Assembly (NCBI GenBank): GCA_946803715.1
Contig: CAMPET010000003.1
Span: 776,751-789,681, forward strand
Direction of reading: 5' to 3'
Length of the DNA stretch: 12,931 bases
From: Beroe ovata
Lineage: Eukaryota; Ctenophora; Nuda; Beroida; Beroidae
The position numbers and the translations under genes were made by a program. Within the stretch, counting starts at the first letter, position 1. The number at the start of each line of letters is the position of its first letter. Positions 8,901 through 12,931 of the stretch are shown in pieces. The notes below the pieces were generated by a model. The model ran no database searches and was not told the origin of the DNA. It saw nothing but the letters and a program-made list of their open reading frames with translations.

Positions 8901-11517
8901 AAGTTGTAACAGTGTATAGTAGTCTAACCCGTATATAATCGTGGAGTACCAAGAAAATAGAGGTGCGACAAATATATTGTCGGGTAAAACTAGAAGACAC
9001 TCAATGTTTCGTAGACAGCGTGTAGCAACAAACAGTATTTACACATAGCAAATGAAGCTGTAACGTTGTTATAACTGAAGGTAAACAGGCTGGGAAATAA
9101 TATTAATTTGATGCATCACGTGACTCATACATTGAATGGAATTCCTGGGAAAAACTCATGATCGCTGTAATTTCACTATATACGGCATTGTTTGATAGCT
9201 GTTCATTCTGTACATTGGTAATCATAAGTTGTGAAGGTGAAACACTAGCTGAGGTCACAAGTTATAACTTCAAATAGAAAGTACCTATACAAGAGATAAC
9301 AACAACCAGGCATGTAACAGTGTATCATTAATCATCTACACAACAACAATAACAATAACAATATACATGAGTTATAACGACCACTCACTTCCGCTAAACA
9401 GTGTGAGAAATTCTGGTGAAAGGGTCATAAGATTTGTAATTGTGTCCATTGTGTCCATCAATAAGAAAATGTCTAATGCATGTCTAATGCACGTCCATTT
9501 GACGTCCATTAGACACTCAACTCAATATGACAATTTGGTATTTTTGTCCATTGTACACCAGTGGACATAATGGTCACACTTACAAATCCGCCCCTGTTGA
9601 TGGACATCAAACTGTTATTTTGGTCTAATGGACACAGTGGACAAATATTGACAATGGACACAGTTTGTCCAATAAACACGTCCATTGCACACACGTAGTC
9701 CGTTGGACACAGCATGTCCAATAGACATAATATGCTCATTAGGCAAAATATCCCCATTGGACACGCAATTGTCCATTTGACACACAGAGTATACTGGACA
9801 CAGCATTTCCACTAGTTGCAATATGACTATTGAACGAAAAATGTCCATAAAGATCAAAATGTTTATCGGACATACTTTTTCCATGGGAAACCCTCACTCT
9901 AACCCTAACCCAATAGACTTATAGTGTCCAATGGACATGTTGTGCCCAATGGACAAACTGTGTACAATAAACGCATAGTGCACAAAAGACATACGTTTTC
10001 TTATTGCTGTGGACGTCATGTGAATAATTGCCATATTGTGTGCAGTGGATACGATATATCCAATAGACACAATGTATCAAGTGTGTCCAATGTACATGTG
10101 TATTGGACACACTGTGTATCTACTGTGTCCATGGGTCAATATTTGTCCATTGTGTCAATTGGATCATATTACCATTTTGATGTCCATCAATAAGTGCGGA
10201 TTTGTGTGTCCATTGTGTCCACCCAGATGCACAAGATCGATGTGCATTGTGTCCATTGAACATGAAAAATGGACAAATTGTGTCCATTGTGTCCATTGGT
10301 GTCATGATGAGTGGAATGACTAATGGACGTCCAATGGACGTCCATAAGACGTGCCCCAGACATTTTCTTATTGATGGACACAATTGCAAATGTTATGACC
10401 CTTTTGCCGAAATTCCGATACGTAATTAGTCATCACTGATGTAAGGTATTACATCACACGTGATCACACCTGTCACGTGACGTAGTGAACAGTGTTCCTG
10501 GTGATCGTTCAAACGTTGACTTATCAATATGTGCCAGTGTGACAAGAAAGTGTGACAGCGTGACAGAAAAGTGTGACACGAAAAGGTTGACAAGAAAAGT
10601 CTGAAAGTATAATACTGACGATGGGTTCCGGTTACCAAGAACCATTGATATTCTGATAGAATTGTAATTTGGCGAAATTTGCTCAAAATGGGCGTGGTCG
10701 GAGCCAGCGGTTCAGGGTTATTTCAATGATTAAAAGCGCCAAAATAACACCGTGAATAAACTGAGCGCGTCAAAAATGTATAACTTTGAATTCAAACAAG
10801 ACAAAAACGGGTGAAAATTACAATTTCACAATTTTCCCACGCTAAATGGGCGTGTTCCACCATTTTTTACGAATGGCTACCGACGGATTTCGATTCTGAG
10901 CTTTTGTACAAAGCATAAGTGCCCATAGATTAGATAAATGGGACATTTGACGGTGACCCCCGCCCGACAAGGGAGCTGTCACATATTTTCACGTCATTTT
11001 GACCCTCTCCCCCCGTGTCATCGCTAGTCATGGGATGAAATTTGTACTGGATCATGATGCACCCCAACATGTTCTGTTATGACGAAAACATCGATGCAGA
11101 ATTGAAAAAATTTGCATGTCACGTTCAAAGGTACAAGCATGTCAAATTCATATTCATAAGGCGTATCATTTGACCCACCCTACCCATCATATTCATACGT
11201 ATTAATCCCGTGTCTCTGTCATTTGATCCCATGCTTCATCGAATTATGTATAAATGGAGAATGACTCACCTTTTGACGTTGCGGATCTCCACAGCAAAGC
11301 CAAGACTAGATAGAAACTGCACTAAAATATCAGCAACACGACCATGAATTGCGGAAAGAGGGTCACGTGGAGCAAATTCAGACAAGCGTATGAAACCGAC
11401 AAAGCGCAATACGTCACGCTGAGTGGGCACCGATGTGCTCACCCTGAGATCGACGGGATCTCCAATGAACTGTATCAAAGAGGTCATGACTTCGGAATGA
11501 TGTAATTTGTCTGCCAT
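2610..11517 (-). CDS. hAT-like DDE (RNase H-fold) protein of an uncharacterised invertebrate family, 11 exons, 671 aa
   Basis: The exons on the minus strand are 11517-11270, 5780-5696, 5583-5328, 5224-5051, 4911-4802, 4655-4532, 4189-4010, 3878-3718, 3601-3427, 3316-3162 and 2957-2610. All introns are GT-AG and all phases agree. The start was chosen because an in-frame TAA lies upstream (11559-11557) and the ATG has A at -3 and G at +4. Ordered motifs are FDGKKD (D201), TDGT-x2-NTG (D282), VCSIHRAELPLRHL (C311, H314), HSRW (R411, W412), YAHPE (493-497), TEPP (575-578) and HNQSVE (E605). The D, D, C-x2-H, RW, E order is that described for hAT transposases, so DNA strand transfer is the likely ancestral activity. 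I recall the block order from multi-copy, unnamed invertebrate proteins. Residues 635-661 are strongly basic, suggesting nuclear or DNA-binding function. No BED finger is visible. The protein may be an active transposase or a domesticated one. Confidence 0.85.
3162..3316 (-). CDS. Gene 1 exon 10 (residues 505-556)
   Basis: Acceptor CTTCCCTAG and donor GTGGGT. It is a highly charged helical region (about residues 506-530), then VRKFWKPQLN, a family block, and a basic end RIRRRK. Confidence 0.85.
3427..3601 (-). CDS. Gene 1 exon 9 (residues 447-505)
   Basis: Acceptor TATCCTGCAG and donor GTAATT. It includes YAHPEAILLSML, one of the most characteristic blocks of the family, followed into exon 10 by ADERREVR. 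It probably forms part of the helical insertion between RW and the last Glu. Confidence 0.85.
3718..3878 (-). CDS. Gene 1 exon 8 (residues 393-446), HSRW block
   Basis: Acceptor CCCTTCAG and donor GTAACT. It holds HSRWYTTASRVLRLYVS; R411-W412 corresponds to the RW pair of hAT transposases. The segment is followed by a helical stretch ending NVYVK. Confidence 0.85.
4010..4189 (-). CDS. Gene 1 exon 7 (residues 333-393)
   Basis: Acceptor TTCTTACAG and donor GTGAGC. It contains a GP-rich turn (GPYDFDGPIG) and the family block FSTDVKYL near residues 376-383. Confidence 0.85.
4190..4531 (-). other. Intron 6 of gene 1, 342 bp
   Basis: The longest of the short introns. It contains a locally GC-rich stretch (about 4378-4420, CTCGAGGCGAAGCCG) that differs in composition from its surroundings and may be a small dispersed repeat. 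No coding signal is visible. Confidence 0.6.
4532..4655 (-). CDS. Gene 1 exon 6 (residues 292-333), C-x2-H block
   Basis: Acceptor TTTAACAG and donor GTAATG. It encodes EGVIVHLQRIF, then WAVCSIHRAELPLRHL. The C311-x2-H314 pair corresponds to the C-x2-H found after the second Asp in several eukaryotic DDE transposase superfamilies. Confidence 0.85.
4802..4911 (-). CDS. Gene 1 exon 5 (residues 255-291), second catalytic Asp block
   Basis: Acceptor TCTTTCAG and donor GTGAGT. It carries VAGTDGTAVNTG, where D282 is the second catalytic acid; hAT proteins have a comparable T-D-G-A-x2-M-x-G motif. Confidence 0.85.
5051..5224 (-). CDS. Gene 1 exon 4 (residues 197-255), first catalytic Asp block
   Basis: Acceptor TACTTCAG and donor GTGAGT. 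It opens with LYFDGKKD, where D201 would be the first catalytic acid at the end of the first RNase H strand. EEHYTVV, typical of the next strand in this family, follows. Confidence 0.85.
5328..5583 (-). CDS. Gene 1 exon 3 (residues 112-197)
   Basis: Acceptor CTTTTAG. The donor GTTCGT lacks the usual purine at +3 but has G at +5, and it is the only GT nearby that keeps frame. It starts with an acidic region (EESDSDS), then a predicted helical segment with several basic residues that leads to the first catalytic block. Confidence 0.8.
5696..5780 (-). CDS. Gene 1 exon 2 (residues 83-111)
   Basis: Acceptor TATTTCAG and donor GTAAGT. This 28-residue exon is rich in serine and aspartate and ends in an acidic run (DDDCD). 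It continues the acidic linker into exon 3 with no frame slip. Confidence 0.75.
5839..5878 (-). repeat. G-run cluster able to form a G-quadruplex
   Basis: On the minus strand, four runs of four or five G (5871-5874, 5860-5863, 5849-5853, 5839-5842) are separated by loops of 5-7 bases, plus a further GGG beyond the N at 5875. It lies 60-100 bases upstream of the exon 2 acceptor, so a fold in the pre-mRNA could affect splicing. Confidence 0.55.
5878..6010 (+). repeat. 91-bp minisatellite, first block
   Basis: CCCTTTTCACGTAAAGCTG at 5878 recurs as CCCTTTCCATGTAAAACTG about 91 bases later, each followed by GATTRTGGRGARAGA and ATAA. The unit is related to the second block at 6769-7010 (shared CCCTTTCCAT and ATTTATTTT words). 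Confidence 0.6.
6011..6768. other. Intron 1 segment without assigned gene
   Basis: Mostly A+T-rich sequence. A minus-strand open frame (about 6730-6449) contains an SLRDFKNPFGDTDSE stretch and ends near a GCAAG|GTGG donor-like site. A weak acceptor could let it splice in phase between exons 1 and 2, but the direct junction already fits the family pattern, so I do not call it an exon. Confidence 0.4.
6769..7010 (+). repeat. 91-bp minisatellite, second block (about 2.7 copies)
   Basis: Units begin near 6769, 6862 and 6953 with AATCCTGCTTATTCTC or shortened forms, then TAGAAGCGTTTAT, TTATGTCATT and CCCTTTCCATCAATAATG. Copies are diverged and the third is truncated. One N lies at 7005. Confidence 0.6.
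7011..7440. other. Intron 1 segment, no feature recognised
   Basis: A locally more GC-rich stretch (about 7030-7200) resembles no gene I know. The remainder is A+T-rich. Confidence 0.4.
7441..8340 (+). repeat. Diverged repeats with GGGCGTGG cores
   Basis: GGGCGTGGT occurs at 7957 and 8106 and in reverse at about 7458. A longer repeat of about 428 bp links about 7815-7930 to about 8245-8340 (blocks such as CCTCAAAACTCAAA / CCCAAAACTTCAAA and CTTACATACCCT / TTCACATACCCT). Part of the unit recurs at 10684-10900. Overlapping open frames on both strands look incidental. Confidence 0.6.
8357..8660. repeat. TGTCACAC array with opposed orientation switch
   Basis: 8357-8516 is dense in TGTCACA and CACACTGTCACAC words. 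From about 8529 the same word appears as its complement (GTGTGACA at 8532 and 8641, GTGTGACTGTGAC at 8546), so the block can fold on itself. A further GTGTGACA array lies at 10536-10602. Confidence 0.65.
8661..9406. other. Spacer between satellite blocks
   Basis: No gene is seen. It contains small local repeats: GTGAAAATCGTGAA near 8789, three ATATACGAGATA-like words at 8850-8890, a CACGTG at about 9118, and an ACAACAATAACAATAACA simple repeat at about 9340-9362. Confidence 0.45.
9407..10415. repeat. 1-kb palindrome made of TGTCCA/TGGACA words
   Basis: The left end (9407-9521: GAAATTCTGG, AAAGGGTCATAA, ATCAATAAGAAAATGTCT, GTCCATTAGAC) is matched in reverse complement by 10311-10415. Inner parts also pair (GATGGACATCAAA near 9598 with its complement near 10180), so the arms are nearly 500 bp. 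TGTCCA or TGGACA recurs every few tens of bases throughout. Several overlapping open frames here are repeat artefacts. It looks like a foldback transposable element or palindromic satellite. Confidence 0.75.
9899..9911. repeat. Two telomere-like CCCTAA units
   Basis: CTAACCCTAACCC matches two units of the animal telomere repeat and lies at the centre of the 1-kb palindrome. It is short enough to be chance, but the position is notable. Confidence 0.4.
10536..10602 (-). repeat. GTGTGACA array, inverted partner of the 8357 block
   Basis: Words GTGTGACA, GCGTGACAG, GTGTGACACG and TTGACAAGAAAAG occur in the complement orientation to 8357-8516. The flanking TTCTTGGTAACC (complement of about 10632-10643) resembles CTCTTGGCAACC at 8340-8351, so the outer arms extend beyond the array and enclose the TGTCCA palindrome. 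Confidence 0.6.
10684..10900 (+). repeat. Second GGGCGTGG repeat unit, direct copy of the 7950 block
   Basis: ATGGGCGTGGTCG, GCCAAAATAACA, GAATAAACTGAG and GGGCGTGTTCC follow in the same order and orientation as 7954-8115. It is diverged, and no coding frame is conserved. Confidence 0.6.
10901..11269. other. Start of intron 1, no gene
   Basis: Contains a C-rich stretch (about 10950-11020) and a doubled TCATATTCAT/CATTTGA block (about 11140-11230). The gene 1 donor GTGAGT is at its right end on the minus strand. Confidence 0.5.
11270..11517 (-). CDS. Gene 1 exon 1 (residues 1-83)
   Basis: Begins MADKLHH and ends with AG before donor GTGAGT; the split codon AG|G is completed 5.5 kb away at exon 2. 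It contains a PTQRDVLRFVGF stretch, which in the family is an N-terminal segment of unknown role. There is no zinc-finger cysteine pattern. Confidence 0.75.
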
Positions 11518-11532
11518 TATGGGTCTCTGCAG

Positions 11533-11631
11533 ACTTAAGCGGAACTTAAGCGGAACTTAAGCGGAACTTAAGCGGAACTTAAGCGGAACTTAAGCAGAAC
11601 TTAAGCAGAACTTAAGCGGAACTTAAGCGGA
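11533..11631. repeat. Nine perfect-period 11-bp repeats in gene 1 leader
   Basis: Nine head-to-tail copies of ACTTAAGCGGA (99 bp exactly). Units 6 and 7 read GCAG instead of GCGG; the others are identical. Each contains the palindrome CTTAAG. The array ends 16 bases upstream of the gene 1 ATG and puts in-frame stops in all extended reading. The unit is closely related to the 11-bp repeats of the foldback element at 1131-1845. It could be a protein-binding array, part of a leader intron, or a minisatellite. Confidence 0.9.
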
Positions 11632-11659
11632 ACCATACATATTAAGCCGAACACGCCAC

Positions 11660-11681
11660 AGCTCACCTGAAAAAAGAAGAT
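11660..11681 (-). promoter_or_regulatory. Splice-site-like element CTTTTTTCAG|GTGAGC between the genes
   Basis: On the minus strand, a pyrimidine tract followed by CAG then GTGAGC fits both an acceptor (AG at 11668-11667) and a strong donor (GT from 11666). Used as a donor with the CTGCAG acceptor near 11528, it would remove a leader intron containing the whole 11-bp array. Confidence 0.4.
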
Positions 11682-11795
11682 TATTACGCACTTTTAGTCA
11701 AAGCAATATAAATGAATTGATAAAGTTAAGCTCATCAACTTAAAAAACACAGAGATATTCATGAAAAAACTATCGAATAAGCTTCCCGTCATTTT

Positions 11796-12236
11796 TCAGA
11801 GCTCTACAATGAATCGTCTCTCATAGAAAGCGGAACGACTCGTTTTCGATTTCTTCATAGCTGAACACAGATTGTCTCCAGACTCCACCCTCTGTCGGAC
11901 TTCATGATATGTTGCAGTATCTTCAGAGAATCTGTGAGTTCTTCTTCTCTTTTTTCTTGGTGGTTCCGAGGATTCCCCTTCATCTTGCAGGACATCGAGA
12001 AGTTGCAACATCTCTTCATCTTCCTGGGAAAGGAGGGTGTGAACAGGATAGGGATCGGGAAGTGTTGAGATGGTTGGCGGGAGAGGTAGAGCTGAGTCAA
12101 GGGGTGCAGATTCGAGGGTGAAAAGGTGTGCAGGGCAGAGCTTTGTTCTTATATGAAGATGGTGAAATCCCTCTGCGTCAATATGAGAGGTATTATCTAC
12201 TTGAGAACAATTGCTGCAGTTGAGAATAGAAGACAT
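11796..12236 (-). CDS. Small nuclear protein with helix-turn-helix-like C-terminus, 146 aa
   Basis: A single open frame on the same strand as gene 1, 278 bp upstream of its ATG. The start is fixed by an in-frame TGA seven codons upstream (12257-12255) and A at -3. Visible parts are a cysteine pair (C7-x2-C10) plus C34 in a His-rich stretch, a proline-rich middle (about 50-65), an acidic Leu-rich segment (70-90), a nuclear-localisation-like run RKKRRR (94-99), and a C-terminal SGDNLCSAMKKSKTSRSAFYERRFIVEL-type segment, given here by positions 119-146. That last part resembles the G-x-SL-x2-A...R-x-FY-x2-R-x-IAEL pattern I recall from small animal proteins of unknown function, probably DNA-binding. 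Homologues often continue past IAEL, so the stop right after IVEL may mark truncation or an unseen splice into gene 1. Its role may be DNA targeting for gene 1, which lacks a BED finger; this is inference. Confidence 0.55.
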   Translation of the reverse strand: MSSILNCSNCSQVDNTSHIDAEGFHHLHIRTKLCPAHLFTLESAPLDSALPLPPTISTLPDPYPVHTLLSQEDEEMLQLLDVLQDEGESSEPPRKKRRRTHRFSEDTATYHEVRQRVESGDNLCSAMKKSKTSRSAFYERRFIVEL

Positions 12237-12284
12237 GTTGAAATCGAGTGCGGGTCAATATAGCCTGCTAATACTTCTACTACC

Positions 12285-12303
12285 TTTTATACAAATCCAA
12301 TGG
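12285..12303 (-). promoter_or_regulatory. TATA box and CCAAT-type element upstream of gene 2
   Basis: Read leftward, CCATTGGA (12296-12303, a CCAAT box in reverse) precedes TATAAAAGG (12291-12283). The TATA box is about 50 bp before the gene 2 ATG, implying initiation near 12257 and a leader of about 20 bases. No comparable TATA element precedes gene 1. Confidence 0.5.
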
Positions 12304-12789
12304 TTACATGATCTGCTTATCTCTGACGCATAACAAGCCAATCATCTTCCCGTGGTTCACATGACGAGTGTTGACATCAGTGTCTGACATCACTGCGCCT
12401 CGCCTACTGGATATCTGATACTTGTACGTGCGAGTAATACTAATGGGTCACGTTCGCGTTGCATACATGATCAACCGTTGTACTGTTGAATTCGCGATCA
12501 ATACCATATATCGTGAGCAATGAGCATACTGGAACATATCATGACATTGACGTGGGTTGATAACTACAATAAGTATCACAACTTTTATAACTATAAGTCA
12601 ATCACTGCATTCAATTTCACCCCATCTATGCACATGATCTGAGATAATAAAGGTATTAAGATGTTTCATAAATTGCTTTGGCACTCATGGACGTGTACCC
12701 AAATAATTCATTCATGAGAGAATTGCGTGATGGAATTATACATATATTGTATTTGTAGTTGTACTGATGTATCCACAGGATTCCGATAC
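12304..12789. other. Upstream region of gene 2, no gene
   Basis: Presumed promoter-proximal sequence with a doubled TGACATCA word (about 12373-12392) and a further CCAAT at 12338. No open frame with recognisable content and no RNA gene is seen. Confidence 0.45.
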
Positions 12790-12931
12790 CTATAGCGCTC
12801 CTTGTCTCCAGGCCATGTGATCATGTTACTCAGACTGTCGCATAAGCTTGTTAGGGTGGAGCATTCATTGTTTTGGGTCACATGACACCGTACAAATCTT
12901 CATTTTTATCTTAATCGACCAATGTTTGAGT
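12790..12931 (-). repeat. Subterminal repeat, copy C, inverted and cut by window edge
   Basis: The reverse complement matches copies A and B across the GGAGACAAGGAGC, ATGATCACATGGCCTGG, GCTCCACCCTA and GTACGGTGTCATGTGACCCA blocks, with few substitutions and one small deletion. Its orientation is opposite to A and B, so the two genes lie inside an inverted pair. The outer part is beyond the window. Confidence 0.85.

Larger units (their letters stand above)
5781..11269 (-). other. Giant repeat-filled intron 1 of gene 1
   Basis: At 5489 bp it is far longer than the other nine introns (103-342 bp). It is bounded by donor GTGAGT (11269) and acceptor TATTTCAG (5781) with matching codon phase. It holds nearly all the satellite and foldback sequence of the window, listed separately. 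I found no exon inside it that is needed to keep frame. Confidence 0.7.

Noticed and set aside
9509-10389. Many overlapping open frames on both strands between 9500 and 10400
   Set aside because: They come from the TGTCCA/TGGACA word repeating without stops, giving low-complexity peptides that mirror each other on the two strands.

Overview
The window looks like nuclear DNA of an animal. Its main gene is split into 11 exons by 10 canonical GT-AG introns, nine of them only 103-342 bp long. About half of the window is inverted-repeat and satellite-like sequence, and three single N bases (1865, 5875, 7005) point to a draft assembly. Moderate A+T content, compact introns and GGGCGTGG-type repeats would suit a sponge such as Amphimedon, but that is a guess.

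Layout. 1-578 has no recognisable gene. 581-654 holds three CACGTG boxes and a CG-alternating hairpin. 679-1026 (copy A) and 1866-2222 (copy B) are diverged direct copies of one repeat, separated by a long foldback element (1131-1845). A third copy (C) starts at 12790, in the opposite orientation, and runs off the right edge. Everything coding lies between these inverted copies and is read leftward.

Gene 1 (11517 to 2610, minus strand) was assembled exon by exon; every junction keeps frame and yields 671 residues. It belongs to a family I recall as widespread, multi-copy and uncharacterised in cnidarians, insects and other invertebrates. It keeps an ordered set of residues (D201, D282, C311-x2-H314, R411-W412, E605) that resembles the DDE catalytic signature of hAT-type transposases. 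No BED zinc finger is visible, and the C-terminus is basic. Gene 2 (12236 to 11796, minus strand) lies just upstream on the same strand. It encodes 146 residues with a nuclear-localisation-like run and a C-terminal helix-turn-helix-like segment. It has a TATA box, and no AATAAA or ATTAAA lies between it and gene 1, so the two may share one transcript.

The first intron of gene 1 (5781-11269, about 5.5 kb) is filled with repeats: a 91-bp minisatellite in two blocks, GGGCGTGG-containing units, TGTCACA arrays facing each other, and a 1-kb palindrome of TGTCCA/TGGACA words with two telomere-like units at its centre. A nine-unit 11-bp array (11533-11631) lies in the leader between the two genes; its unit nearly matches 11-bp repeats inside the foldback element at the left edge.

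Working model (inference): this is one copy of a large, two-gene, hAT-like DNA transposon, or a domesticated remnant, with long subterminal inverted repeats. Intact frames and splice sites suggest it is recent or under selection. The true element ends and any target-site duplication of the whole unit are not visible here.
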